A stretch of DNA of 64,000 nt from Pseudodesulfovibrio cashew (GCF_009762795.1 NZ_CP046400.1:1093501-1157500); one strand, 5' to 3'; shown: positions 1-9,134, numbered from the stretch's first letter. Translations and numbers: made by a program. The notes: a model not told the origin generated them from the letters alone.

Positions 1-761
1 TTGCGGACCCGGCACTCCTCCTCTATCAGCTTGGAGAAGAACTCCCCGGCATTGACCGGCTCCTTGCTCACCGCCAGGGTGCCCTGCTCCGCCTGCTCAA
101 GATCCCGATGGTAGACCACGTCCCTCAGGATGCGCCGGGATGCATCTGCCAGCATCGGATAGAGGGACATGTCGCCGGGATCGTCCTCGAGAAACTCGGT
201 AACGGTGGCGATGCCCCCCACGGTGTTTATCAGCCCGTGGTGGAAGAGGTTGTTGAGATACTTGAGCCGCAACTCGTGGCTGATGTCCAGGGCGAAGAGG
301 AAGGCGAACTCCTGGCCCCGAAATTCGATGGGCGTGGCGAATACCTGGAGGTCCAGGGGTGTCTCTACCCCTTCCACCAGCCGGGTCAGGCGACAGTTCT
401 GGCAGTCCTTCTCGCCGCCCAGGGACTTGACGATGGCCTGGGCCGCGCCGCAGGTGGCGCACTCGCGTGAACAGCCGCAGCCAGCCTCATTCAGGGTGGA
501 ATTCACGCAATTCAGGGCCTCGCCCGGACGCAGACCGATAACGCCTTCCGCTTCCGGCTTGAGGGACAGATTGCGAAACGCCTGGTTGCAATGGACGATC
601 TGGCGGTACTTGTTGACAACGAAGACGCTGGTGGGCACGGCGTCGAGCCACTGAATGAGAAATTCCTTTTTCAACTCAAGGGAAACGGCTTTGACCTCTT
701 CCGGCACCATCCTCTCCGGAGCCGCAAAAAACGAATGTAACCCTTCTCCTATCAAAGCCAT
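1..761 (-). CDS. PAS-domain sensor histidine kinase, C-terminal part missing
   Basis: The reading frame starts at ATG 761 behind a GAGGGG purine stretch and runs off the left edge, so only the first 253 residues are visible. Residues about 35-160 form a PAS-like domain carrying an unusual cysteine set (C58, C85, C95, C97, C101, C104, C120, C123; motif GCGCSRECATCG). The segment FHHGLINTVGG near residues 173-183 resembles the phosphoacceptor helix of a histidine kinase (H174 or H175). No transmembrane segment is seen, so it should be cytoplasmic. The Cys cluster inside a PAS domain suggests redox or metal sensing, which is inference. The ATPase domain would lie outside the window. Confidence 0.8.
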   Translation of the reverse strand, partial: MALIGEGLHSFFAAPERMVPEEVKAVSLELKKEFLIQWLDAVPTSVFVVNKYRQIVHCNQAFRNLSLKPEAEGVIGLRPGEALNCVNSTLNEAGCGCSRECATCGAAQAIVKSLGGEKDCQNCRLTRLVEGVETPLDLQVFATPIEFRGQEFAFLFALDISHELRLKYLNNLFHHGLINTVGGIATVTEFLEDDPGDMSLYPMLADASRRILRDVVYHRDLEQAEQGTLAVSKEPVNAGEFFSKLIEEECRVR

Positions 762-962
762 AACCACCCCTCATTGTTTGCTTTTATTGCAAATGACCCA
801 ATGCTATTTTTATCAGAACAAATAGTTGCGGAAAGCGGGGTACAAGTCAATGTCGTTATAATCGGCCGCCCCTTGCTCCTCGGCCTATGGACAGGGCGTG
901 CGGGGGCGGGTTAAAGCGAACGGGCGTTCGCCGAGAATCCCACCCGTCAAAGGAGACCTCCC

Positions 963-1598
963 ATGTTCGGCATTCACGACCTTGCCCTGTTCATCATTTC
1001 CGGCCTGCTCCTCAACATCACCCCGGGCCAGGACGTCGCCTTCATCGTCAGTAGAGGGGCCGCCTTCGGCTGGCGCAAGGGAATGGTCGCGGCCCTGGGG
1101 GTGGGCACCGGATGCTTCGTGCACGTCTTTGCCGCCGCCCTCGGCCTGTCCGCCATCCTGGCCACCTCGGCCACCGCGTTCACCGTGGTCAAGCTCGCGG
1201 GTGCGGGCTATCTCATCTGGATCGGCCTGAGCGTGTGGCGGTCCGGCGGAGAGAATGGCGAAGCGAATCCGATACAATACCACAAGGTCTCCCTGCGCCG
1301 TCTTTTCATCCAGGGCTTCCTGACCAACGCCCTCAATCCCAAGGTGGCGCTCTTCTTCATGGCCTTCCTGCCCCAGTTCGTCTCCCCTGACTCACCGGCC
1401 AAACCCCTGGCTTTCCTAACCCTTGGCGTCATCTTCACGGTCAACGGCACCATGGTGAACTTCGGCTACGCGTGGTTCGCGGCCCGGGCCGCGGCCCTGT
1501 TCAACGGCGGCGGACGCTTCACCGCCTGGATCAAAAGGGCCGCCGGAACCCTGTTCATCGGCCTGGGCATCCGCCTGGCCATGGCCGAACGCATCTGA
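963..1598 (+). CDS. LysE/RhtB family amino-acid exporter
   Basis: A 211-residue membrane protein with about six hydrophobic segments. It has the family hallmark near residues 18-24 (NITPGQD), a central basic loop, and the FLTNALNPKVALFF segment typical of LysE/RhtB exporters. Members move amino acids or related small molecules out across the inner membrane; the substrate cannot be read from sequence. The start is fixed by an AAAGGAG ribosome-binding site 9 bases upstream. The length is normal for the family (about 200-210). The gene stands alone, divergent from the sensor kinase to its left and 159 bases before purD. Confidence 0.9.
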   Translation: MFGIHDLALFIISGLLLNITPGQDVAFIVSRGAAFGWRKGMVAALGVGTGCFVHVFAAALGLSAILATSATAFTVVKLAGAGYLIWIGLSVWRSGGENGEANPIQYHKVSLRRLFIQGFLTNALNPKVALFFMAFLPQFVSPDSPAKPLAFLTLGVIFTVNGTMVNFGYAWFAARAAALFNGGGRFTAWIKRAAGTLFIGLGIRLAMAERI

Positions 1599-1757
1599 CG
1601 GGCTCCCTGAACACCACCCTTTTCCCACCCTCGGAGCCACCCACGCCAGACCGGATGACAAGCCGCACCTCCGGGCTGTCCGGCCAGTTCAACCTTGCCA
1701 AATAGGCCATTTTTCCTTAAACGGATGAGCATCCGAAAAATGACAAGGGGGCCCCTC

Positions 1758-3035
1758 ATGAAGATATTAGTTGTTGGCAGCGGCGGCCGCGAGCACGCGT
1801 TGTGCTGGAAACTGTCCCAGAACCCCAAGGTGGAGCGCATCCTGTGCGCCCCCGGCAACGGCGGCACGGCCCAGGTGGGCGAGAACGTGCCGGTCAAGGA
1901 CGACGACATTCCGGCGCTGGTCAGACTGGCCAGGGAAGAGGAAGTGGACCTGGTCGTGGCCGGGCCTGAAATGCCTCTGGTTCTGGGCCTGGAGAACGCC
2001 CTGCGGCAGGAAGGCATTCCCTGCTTCGGGCCGAGCGCCTACGCCGCCAACCTGGAGGGCTCCAAGGCCTTCTCCAAAAACGTCATGGCCGATGCGGGCG
2101 TGCCCACCGCGCCGTTCCGCGTCTTTGACGAATTCGATCCCGCCGTGGCCTTCATCAAGGAGAAGGGCGCGCCCATCGTGGTCAAGGCCGACGGCCTGGC
2201 CGCGGGCAAGGGCGTCGTCGTCGCCTCCACCGAAGAAGAGGCCATCGAGGCAGTGGAAGAGATGATGGTCAAGAAGGCCTTCGGCTCGGCAGGCGACCGC
2301 GTGGTCATCGAAGAGGCCCTCAAGGGCGAGGAGGCCTCGTTCCTGGCATTCTGCGACGGGCTGCACTACGCCCTGCTGCCCTCCAGCCAGGACCACAAGG
2401 CCATCTACGAGGGCGACACCGGCCCCAACACCGGCGGCATGGGCGCCTATTCCCCGGCCCCGATCCTGCCCAAGGAAAAATACGCCGAGACCGCAGAGCT
2501 CTGCATCGCTCCCATTCTCAAATATCTCGCCGCCAAGGGTGAACCCTTCAAGGGCGTGCTCTACGCCGGACTCATGTACACCGAGAACGGCCCGTCCGTG
2601 CTCGAATACAACGTCCGCTTCGGCGATCCCGAGTGCCAGCCCCTGCTCATGCGCCTGGAGACCGATCTGCTGGAAATCATGTTTGCCTGCATCGACGGCA
2701 AGCTGGACCAGGTGGACGTGGTATCCACCCCGCAGACCGCCTGCGGCGTGGTCATGGCCGCCGAGGGTTACCCCGGCTCCTACCCCAAGGGCATGGAAAT
2801 CACCGGGCTCGATCAGGCCGACGCCATGGAAGGGGTCAAGGTCTTTCAGGCCGGGACCCAGCTCAAGGACGGCAAAATCGTCACCTCCGGCGGTCGCGTG
2901 CTCTGCGTAACCGCTCTTGGCGACGACTTGGCCGCCGCCCGCGAGAAGGCCTACCAGGCCGTGGACAAAGTACATTTCGACCAGAGCTACTACCGCCGCG
3001 ACATCGCGGACAAGGGCCTCAAGCGCCTGAAATAG
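1758..3035 (+). CDS. purD: Phosphoribosylamine-glycine ligase (GAR synthetase)
   Basis: 425 residues. It catalyses step two of purine synthesis: phosphoribosylamine + glycine + ATP to GAR. The N-terminus MKILVVGSGGREHALCWK is the family signature, followed by an ATP-grasp domain (residues about 105-300) with FGDPECQPLL near 290 as metal/ATP-binding motif. The open frame extends 63 bases further upstream, but the family N-terminus and an AAGGGGG sequence place the start at 1758. It is followed 14 bases later by purE, so the two form a small purine operon ended by the hairpin at about 3600. Confidence 0.96.
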   Translation: MKILVVGSGGREHALCWKLSQNPKVERILCAPGNGGTAQVGENVPVKDDDIPALVRLAREEEVDLVVAGPEMPLVLGLENALRQEGIPCFGPSAYAANLEGSKAFSKNVMADAGVPTAPFRVFDEFDPAVAFIKEKGAPIVVKADGLAAGKGVVVASTEEEAIEAVEEMMVKKAFGSAGDRVVIEEALKGEEASFLAFCDGLHYALLPSSQDHKAIYEGDTGPNTGGMGAYSPAPILPKEKYAETAELCIAPILKYLAAKGEPFKGVLYAGLMYTENGPSVLEYNVRFGDPECQPLLMRLETDLLEIMFACIDGKLDQVDVVSTPQTACGVVMAAEGYPGSYPKGMEITGLDQADAMEGVKVFQAGTQLKDGKIVTSGGRVLCVTALGDDLAAAREKAYQAVDKVHFDQSYYRRDIADKGLKRLK

Positions 3036-3049
3036 GAGAAACAAAGACA

Positions 3050-3532
3050 ATGCCGAAAGTAGTGATCTTCATGGGCTCCCTCTCGGACGAGGAGAAGATG
3101 CGCCCCTGTTCCGACCTGCTGTCCGAACTCGGCGTGGACCACGTCTTCACCGTGTCCTCGGCCCACCGCACCCCGGAACGGACCGCCAAGCTGGTCGCGG
3201 AGTACGAGGCCGACGGCTGCCAGGTCTTCATCTGCGCCGCAGGACTCGCCGCCCACCTGGCCGGAGCCGTGGCCGCCAAGACCACCAAGCCGGTGCTCGG
3301 CGTGCCTCTGACCGCCTCTCCGCTGGGCGGCATGGACGCCCTGCTCGCCACCGTGCAGATGCCTCCGGGCTTCCCGGTGGGCACCCTGGCCCTGGACAAG
3401 GTCGGCGCCAAGAACGCCGCCTGGATGGCCGCCCAGATCCTCGCCCTGCACGACAGGGAGCTGGCCGCCAAGATCCAGGCCGCCCGCGACGGCTTCAAGG
3501 CCTCCGTGGAAAAGGCCGCCGCCAGCCTGTAG
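3050..3532 (+). CDS. purE: 5-(carboxyamino)imidazole ribonucleotide mutase / AIR carboxylase
   Basis: 160 residues with the PurE signatures MGSLSDEEKM (phosphate/nucleotide binding) and SSAHRTPE (catalytic His). The start is supported by TAGGAG immediately after the purD stop. PurE acts in purine synthesis at the AIR to CAIR carboxylation step. The C-terminal half (CAAGLAAHLAG, MPPGFPVGTLALDKVGAKNAAW) departs from the typical class I pattern, and there is no purK beside it. A class II enzyme that uses CO2 directly is possible but not proven by this window. Confidence 0.93.
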   Translation: MPKVVIFMGSLSDEEKMRPCSDLLSELGVDHVFTVSSAHRTPERTAKLVAEYEADGCQVFICAAGLAAHLAGAVAAKTTKPVLGVPLTASPLGGMDALLATVQMPPGFPVGTLALDKVGAKNAAWMAAQILALHDRELAAKIQAARDGFKASVEKAAASL

Positions 3533-3574
3533 GCCGGACGCGAGGGGAGACGCCCCCGCGATTCCATCGACATC

Positions 3575-3624
3575 AAAAACATCGCGAGAGACATCCCATG
3601 GGGAAGTCTCTCGCGATGTTTTAT
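3575..3624. terminator. Rho-independent terminator between convergent purE and usp genes
   Basis: The arms AAAACATCGCGAGAGAC and GTCTCTCGCGATGTTTT pair over 17 bases around a 13-base loop. A T-run lies on the plus-strand side and A-rich sequence on the other, so it can work for both convergent transcripts. Confidence 0.88.
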
Positions 3625-3670
3625 TACCTGCCCAGGTCCGGCGATGCCAAAGCCGTGTGAAGGCGACGGC

Positions 3671-4537
3671 CTAGCGCAGGATGAGCATGGACGAGGAGGC
3701 GTGGTTCACCAGCGAGGCGACCTTGCTGGTGGAGAAAAGCCGCTTCAGGGGCGACTGGTGGTGCAGCCACAGGGCCATGAGATCGTTCTCCCCGCCCGCC
3801 TCGATAAAGGCCTCAAGGGAACTCTCGTCCACGACCCGGACGCGGGCCTGGATGCCCCGATCCAGATAATAATCCAGCACCTCGGTCATCTTGGCCTCCA
3901 CATTTTCCCTCAGGTCCCCGTGCTTCAGGACGCCGGCCACCTCCAGCTCTGCGCCATAGAGCGTCACCCACTGGTTGATGAGTTCCAGGGATTCCTGCGA
4001 CACATGGGCGTGGTCCAGGCAGCAGACCACCCTGGACGGGGTCATGTTCTCGCGGATGATGTACACCGAGCATTCGACCGCGTCGGCGACCTTGCCGGGA
4101 ACGTCCGATCCCCTGCCCCATGCGGCGTCATGATGGCCGCAGCCGACGATGACCAGGTCGCTTTTCTCGGCCCGGGCCTCGGCGGTGATGGCCTTGACCG
4201 GATCGCCGTGGCGCAGGTGCAGGAGGAAGGACTTGCGGCCCGAGGCGTTCTCTTCGAGCACCTTGCCCGGCTTGTGGGCGAGGGTCAGGTCTTCCTCCCG
4301 GCCGTAGAGGTCCACATCCGGTCCGAGCGCCTCGAGAAAGTCCGTGCGACAGCGGTGCAGCAGTCGGATTTTGGGGTGGGCCTCTTCCGGGTTGAGGTCG
4401 TCCTCGTCCACGTAGGTGCGGTTCTTTTCAATGGCCAGCATGACCATGTCGGGCCAGGTGTTGGCGGCCAGCCTGGCGGCCTGGTGCACCGCATACCGGC
4501 TGTAGGCGTTCTCATCGACGGCGACAAGCAGCTTCAT
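3671..4537 (-). CDS. Universal stress protein, tandem Usp fold
   Basis: 288 residues. The N-terminal half begins MKLLVAVDENAYSRYAVHQAARLA, the classic first strand and helix of a Usp domain. Residues about 110-160 (LRHGDPVKAITAEARAEKSDLVIVGCGHH) contain the second half of that domain; the glycine-rich ATP loop is only partly conserved. A second, weaker Usp-like unit follows (VVCCLDHAHVSQESLELI to SSMLILR). It is the last gene of the seven-gene operon that starts at 10633, 21 bases after the preceding Usp-like gene. A role in stress signalling is a family inference. Confidence 0.88.
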   Translation of the reverse strand: MKLLVAVDENAYSRYAVHQAARLAANTWPDMVMLAIEKNRTYVDEDDLNPEEAHPKIRLLHRCRTDFLEALGPDVDLYGREEDLTLAHKPGKVLEENASGRKSFLLHLRHGDPVKAITAEARAEKSDLVIVGCGHHDAAWGRGSDVPGKVADAVECSVYIIRENMTPSRVVCCLDHAHVSQESLELINQWVTLYGAELEVAGVLKHGDLRENVEAKMTEVLDYYLDRGIQARVRVVDESSLEAFIEAGGENDLMALWLHHQSPLKRLFSTSKVASLVNHASSSMLILR

Positions 4538-4558
4538 AACGATTCTCCCTTGGTGCGG

Positions 4559-5356
4559 TTACCAGCATAAAAGGATCGGGCTGGACACAAGGCCCAGGAC
4601 CTCGGTCAGGGGCGACTTGCGGTTGGACTTCCGGTCCATGTGAGCGACGAGCAGGCCGTAATCGTGCAGGGCCTGCGAGGCGGAGTCCGGGCCGCACAGC
4701 AGGGTATACGCCATGGCCGGTGCATAGCCCCGCTTTTCCAGGATGCGTCCGGCTTCGGCCAGGAGCTCGTCCGGGTGCGGGTCCCGGTGCAGGTCGTCCA
4801 TGGCATAGGCGCACAGGTCGAAATCAGTCCCGGTGTCCGTGAAAAACTTGCAGAACTGGGCGACCAGGTATTCGACGTCGGTCTTTTCGTCGAGCATGAG
4901 GGCCACGCGGTCGGACTGGATCATGTTGCGCACGATCAGGGCCGGGCAGGGCATCTGGCGATAGAGCTTGGAACGGAGCCGCTTGCGGAACTCCCCGGTG
5001 TTGAAGTTGACCACCTCGCCCTCGACGAAGAGGTCGTGCCCCCCCATGCGCAGCTCCTCGAGAATCCTGTCCTCCCGCGATCCCACGCGGACGATCGGGT
5101 TGGGCAGGACAAAGCAGTCCAGCTTCTCGCTCTTGAGAACCCGCTGGACCTCTTCCATGCCGGCCTGGCGCAGCCCCGATTCCCAGGACTTGCGGATCCA
5201 GCCGGTTTCCGAGGAATGCGGCTTGTGATCCGGCTCCTCGACGTGAATGGGCTGAACGCCAATGCCGAGCAGGCCGGCCTTCTGACACAGGTATCTCAGG
5301 GCGACATTGGACGCCAACGTCATCTCCACGGGGACAAGGGCTTTCATCATGTCCAT
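4559..5356 (-). CDS. Usp-like protein (divergent universal stress family)
   Basis: 265 residues starting MDMMKALVPVEMTLASNVALRYLCQKAGLL, which resembles the first Usp strand-helix pair. LIVRNMIQSDRVALMLDEKTDVEYLVAQF marks a likely second Usp unit, and the end (LGLVSSPILLCW) matches a terminal Usp strand. No clear ATP-binding glycine loop is visible, so it may be a non-nucleotide-binding member. It lies between the receiver gene and the tandem Usp gene, 30 and 21 bases away, in the same operon. M3 could also be the start. Confidence 0.78.
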   Translation of the reverse strand: MDMMKALVPVEMTLASNVALRYLCQKAGLLGIGVQPIHVEEPDHKPHSSETGWIRKSWESGLRQAGMEEVQRVLKSEKLDCFVLPNPIVRVGSREDRILEELRMGGHDLFVEGEVVNFNTGEFRKRLRSKLYRQMPCPALIVRNMIQSDRVALMLDEKTDVEYLVAQFCKFFTDTGTDFDLCAYAMDDLHRDPHPDELLAEAGRILEKRGYAPAMAYTLLCGPDSASQALHDYGLLVAHMDRKSNRKSPLTEVLGLVSSPILLCW

Positions 5357-5386
5357 GGACGCACCTCGCTTGTTTGGTTTCCTTTG

Positions 5387-5776
5387 TTACGAGCCACAGC
5401 GGATGTGCTCCTCCGCCTTCCTGATGACTTCCTGGATCTCGCCCAGCTTGAAGGGCTTGGCCAGGAAGTCGAACACGCCCTTGCGCATGGACTCCTTGGC
5501 GGTGTCCATGGTGGCGAATCCGGTGATGACGATGACCTCGGTGGACGGGGAGAGCCGTTTGACCTCCGCGAGGAACTGCATCCCGTCGATCCCCTCCATC
5601 TTCAGGTCGGTGACGACGATGTCGAAGCTCCGCTCCCGGATCCGCTCCATGGCCTCGGCACTCTTGTAAAAACTCTCGATTTCATAGCCCATTTTCTCAA
5701 GGGCCGGCTGAAGCCGCTTGCTGACGATGGGTTCGTCGTCCAGGATGAGAATGCTTGTCTTGTATGAACTGATCAT
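5387..5776 (-). CDS. Single-domain response regulator (receiver only)
   Basis: 129 residues, exactly one receiver domain. The acidic pocket is DDE at residues 13-15, the phosphoacceptor is D57 (VVTDLKM), the conserved Thr lies in VITG, and the conserved Lys is K107 (FLAKPF). No output domain follows, so it should act by protein contact, as CheY or Spo0F do. It sits in the sigma-54 operon between the PEP-synthase-like gene and two Usp genes. No histidine kinase is inside the operon; the one at 12467-13867 is a candidate partner by proximity only. Confidence 0.92.
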   Translation of the reverse strand: MISSYKTSILILDDEPIVSKRLQPALEKMGYEIESFYKSAEAMERIRERSFDIVVTDLKMEGIDGMQFLAEVKRLSPSTEVIVITGFATMDTAKESMRKGVFDFLAKPFKLGEIQEVIRKAEEHIRCGS

Positions 5777-5794
5777 GTCGCAATCCTCCAGTAG

Positions 5795-8383
5795 CTAATT
5801 TAACACCGCCTCATTGACGATGCGTTCGAATTCCTCGCAATGCTCGTAAATGCGGGCATCGTTGACCATGGAGACGTCCAACTGCCTGGTATAGGCCACT
5901 AGAATGCCCAAGATACGCATGAGCCGCTTGAGGTCGCGCGCCATCCAGCCCTTTGCGCGGGCCACGACCAGGTCTTCCTTGACCGTCACGGAGAAGTCGA
6001 AGGTCTTGAGCACCTCCGACAGGAACCGCGCCCGCCGCGAGCGCCGGGTGACGCCGGTGACGCCACCGGCAAAGCGGAACTGGATGCTGTTCCGGGTGCC
6101 GTCCTCGCTCTCGTAACAGTCGATCATGGTGAAGTGGTATCCAAGCTTGAGGCTCAGGTGCAGGTAGTGCTCCGAGATGACGGCGAGATTCTGCCCAATG
6201 TTTTTGGCCCCGGCCGCCTCGGCCGAGAAGGTCCGGGTCATGCTGGACATGAAGCTGGAAAAATCAACGGGCACGGGCGTGGACTGCCACACTCCCTCCA
6301 GGGTCACCCCGTCGATGAAGGCGTGCAGGGTCCCGGACTTGACCTGATCCGGCTGGATGGTCCGGCGCAACTTCAGGCCGTCCAGGCCGCCGGTGCACTC
6401 CGGGGCAAGGCCGCCGCCGATGTCCAGCACTACCAGGTCCAGGGGCACCGGCAGCACCAGCCTGCCGCCCGGGCACGCCTCCCCGGACGCGGAGGCGTTG
6501 GGGATGTTCGCCAGGATGTCCACGGACTTTTCGTGGATGAACCGGGCGATGTCGTGCAGGGTCCGGCATCCCTGCGGGGTGAAATTGCTCGCCTCGGGAT
6601 CGAAAAGGTTCAGCGGCTCGATGAGCTTGAGCATCCGCCGCAGCAGGCGATATTCGTAGGTCTCCTCCATGCGCTCGCGCATGTAGTCGTGGAGCCGCAG
6701 CTCCCTGACCTCGCCCCGGTACACGGTCTTCTGCTCCGCATCCACGGTGACCACGTCGCCCTCTTCCAGGACCATGGTGGCCCGGCTCGCGTTGAGCAGG
6801 GTCGGGACGCGGTATTCCCGCGCGATGGTGGCCATGTGCCCCAGGGGGGAGCCGATGTCGGTGATCACGCCCGAGGCGCGGTGCAGGATCGCGGCGTACT
6901 GGGGCGACGAGAGATGGGCCACAAGCACGGCCCCGTCAGGGAACGTCTCCAGGTCGCGCCCCTCCCAGGCCACGAACACGGGCCCGGAGCCGACGCCCTG
7001 CTGGGCCACCTCGCCCTCGCCGCTGAGCAGCACCGGGTAGCGCTTCAGGCTCTGGCTCAGGTCCGGGGTCTCGCCGTCTTCCTTTCTCCCGATGCGCAGG
7101 GGGCGCGTCTGGAGCACGGTCAGGCTCCCCTCCGAATCAAAGGCGAATTCGATGTCCTGGGGCTTCCTGAAATACCGCTCAAGGCGAACCGCCGTGTCCG
7201 CCAGCAGGCGCACTTCCTCCGGCGACAGGCAGGGGACCTTGCGCAGATCCTCGGGCACGGGCTCCATGGTCACGGAACCGCCCGGCTTGCCCTGCATGGC
7301 CAGGGCCTTGTCCGCGACGGAATTGGACAGGATGGCGTGCCCGGCGTCCCTGGAAACCACGAACCGGTCCACTTCGACCTCGCCGGAGACCACGGGAGCG
7401 CCGAGCCCCCAGGTTCCCGCGATGTCGGTGCTGTTGCGGCCGGGATCGACGGGAGAGAGGCTGTAGGCCACGCCGCTGGTCCTGGCCTCGACCATCTGCT
7501 GCACCGAAACCGCCATGAAGACCTCGTCCGGCTTGAAGTCGTACTCACGCCGGTACTCCATGGCAGAGGGAGAATAGGTGCTGGCGAGCACCTTCCTGTA
7601 GGCGTCGTGCAGGTCCTCGGGGGTGACGTGGAGGAAGCTATCGTACTGACCGGCAAAGGACAGGTTGCCGTCCTCGCCCCAGGCGCTGCTGCGGACCGCC
7701 AGGCGGATCTCCCCGTCCCCGAGCTTGCGCCGCAGGGCGTCGAGCTCCCGGTTCAGGGCCTTGCGCAACCGGGACGGGATGGTCCCGGCGAGGATGTGCG
7801 AACGGATTCTGCCCGAGGCTTCCGCCGCGGACAACTCGCCCGAGTTCCAGGCCTCCTCGCTGTCCTTGATCACGTCGAGGATCTCGTTGCGCTCCATGAA
7901 CAAACGGTAGGCCGCCGTGGTCACGGCGAACCCATGGGGGACCTGGGCCGTGCCGGTCTCGGCGATGATGCCCAGCCGGGTGCTCTTGGCCCCCACCGCG
8001 TCCATGTCCTTGGCCCCGATCTCCTCGAAGGGGATCGCCATGATGTCCGGCAGGACGGGCCGCCGCTCCAGCTCGCCGTCCAGCTTGTCGCGGATGCTCC
8101 GGAAGCTGACGTAGAGTTCGGGATACCGGCCCGGGGCCAGGGCGTCGAAGGCGTCGATCAGCTCACGGACCGTGTTCACCATGTACTGCCTGGAGCTGCG
8201 GAGATATTGCAGGTCGAAGATGTAGCTGCCGCCGAGCTTGTTGTGCATGGACGCGATGGTCGTCAGCACGCGATTGTTCAACTCCAGCACATGCTGGAAC
8301 TGGCCGAAGACGGCGGAGAGGGAACGCCGTTCCCTCCGCCGCCCCTTCAGCCTGTTTTTGATATGTTCGAACAACCTCAGCAT
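5795..8383 (-). CDS. PEP/pyruvate-binding ATP-grasp and phospho-His domain protein, no TIM barrel
   Basis: 862 residues. Residues about 1-110 are a helical N-terminal region. Residues about 120-430 match the PEP/pyruvate-binding ATP-grasp domain of PEP synthase and PPDK (RSSAWGEDGNLSFAGQYDSF at 231-250; QTRPLR at 425-430). Residues about 465-560 match the mobile phosphohistidine domain (GVITDIGSPLGHMATIARE, with H516 as the phosphocarrier candidate). The C-terminal 300 residues do not resemble the PEP-utilising TIM barrel and are not recognised. It could move phosphate or pyrophosphate between ATP and an unknown acceptor through H516. It is the central gene of the operon, 14 bases after the TIGR02186 gene. 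Confidence 0.85.
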   Translation of the reverse strand: MLRLFEHIKNRLKGRRRERRSLSAVFGQFQHVLELNNRVLTTIASMHNKLGGSYIFDLQYLRSSRQYMVNTVRELIDAFDALAPGRYPELYVSFRSIRDKLDGELERRPVLPDIMAIPFEEIGAKDMDAVGAKSTRLGIIAETGTAQVPHGFAVTTAAYRLFMERNEILDVIKDSEEAWNSGELSAAEASGRIRSHILAGTIPSRLRKALNRELDALRRKLGDGEIRLAVRSSAWGEDGNLSFAGQYDSFLHVTPEDLHDAYRKVLASTYSPSAMEYRREYDFKPDEVFMAVSVQQMVEARTSGVAYSLSPVDPGRNSTDIAGTWGLGAPVVSGEVEVDRFVVSRDAGHAILSNSVADKALAMQGKPGGSVTMEPVPEDLRKVPCLSPEEVRLLADTAVRLERYFRKPQDIEFAFDSEGSLTVLQTRPLRIGRKEDGETPDLSQSLKRYPVLLSGEGEVAQQGVGSGPVFVAWEGRDLETFPDGAVLVAHLSSPQYAAILHRASGVITDIGSPLGHMATIAREYRVPTLLNASRATMVLEEGDVVTVDAEQKTVYRGEVRELRLHDYMRERMEETYEYRLLRRMLKLIEPLNLFDPEASNFTPQGCRTLHDIARFIHEKSVDILANIPNASASGEACPGGRLVLPVPLDLVVLDIGGGLAPECTGGLDGLKLRRTIQPDQVKSGTLHAFIDGVTLEGVWQSTPVPVDFSSFMSSMTRTFSAEAAGAKNIGQNLAVISEHYLHLSLKLGYHFTMIDCYESEDGTRNSIQFRFAGGVTGVTRRSRRARFLSEVLKTFDFSVTVKEDLVVARAKGWMARDLKRLMRILGILVAYTRQLDVSMVNDARIYEHCEEFERIVNEAVLN

Positions 8384-8397
8384 CGGCGACTCTCGCG

Positions 8398-9132
8398 TTA
8401 GTGAACGCCTCCGCGTTCCTTGAAGAGCATGCTCATGATCAGACCCGCCAGGATGGCGATGATGACGGCGGCTATACCGTACACCAGGGAATGATCGAAA
8501 GCGAACTTGGACAGCATGGCGGGCACGCCGGTGAGCTTGGTGTGCAGCTCCTGCGAGGCCCGGCCCACGATCTTGCCGTCCCTGACGGCCAGGACCTCCA
8601 CCTCATACACGCCCTGGTGCATGGCGGACGGGATGGACAGCGAGGCGGCGAAGGGCCGCATGCCGTTTTCCGCGTCCTGGTAGGCGACTACGCCATCCTC
8701 GATCTCGTAGAAGCCATCCTGCTCCATGAGCTTGATGAATTCGTCGAAGATAAGGTCGTCTGTCTCGCCCTTGACGGACAGGAACCCGAGGTCCGAGTGC
8801 TCCCAGTTGATGCCCGGAGTGCCGTCGGTGCCCACGAGAAACACGTCGGGAACGTTGGTGATCTCGATGGAGTTGAGATTCATCCACAGGACGCCCAGGG
8901 CCTTGCCCTTCTGCTTGAAGTGGCGGTTCTGGGGCTCGCCCAGCAGCCGGATGACCGCGCTCGTCCCTTCGGGGACCTGGCCGTTGATGGCCAATTGCGC
9001 GCCGTTGAAGCTGGTCCCGATGCCCACCAGGTTGGGCCTGATGGTCAGGGAGGTCTGCGCGCCGGCAAAGGCCGGGCAGGACAGCAGCAGGATGGCCACG
9101 AAGGCCACGCAGGTTGCGGTGAATTTTCTCAT
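8398..9132 (-). CDS. TIGR02186 family (Alph_Pro_TM) membrane-anchored protein
   Basis: 244 residues. There is an N-terminal signal peptide (hydrophobic residues about 5-22, cut near AFAGAQT), a periplasmic region of about 185 residues, and one C-terminal transmembrane helix near residues 213-236 followed by a short basic tail. It resembles the TIGR02186 / Alph_Pro_TM family, which is commonly found next to TauE/SafE permeases. Here it follows such a permease with a gap of 2 bases, so the two probably work together at the inner membrane. The molecular role of the family is not established. Confidence 0.83.
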   Translation of the reverse strand: MRKFTATCVAFVAILLLSCPAFAGAQTSLTIRPNLVGIGTSFNGAQLAINGQVPEGTSAVIRLLGEPQNRHFKQKGKALGVLWMNLNSIEITNVPDVFLVGTDGTPGINWEHSDLGFLSVKGETDDLIFDEFIKLMEQDGFYEIEDGVVAYQDAENGMRPFAASLSIPSAMHQGVYEVEVLAVRDGKIVGRASQELHTKLTGVPAMLSKFAFDHSLVYGIAAVIIAILAGLIMSMLFKERGGVH

Positions 9133-9134
9133 GA

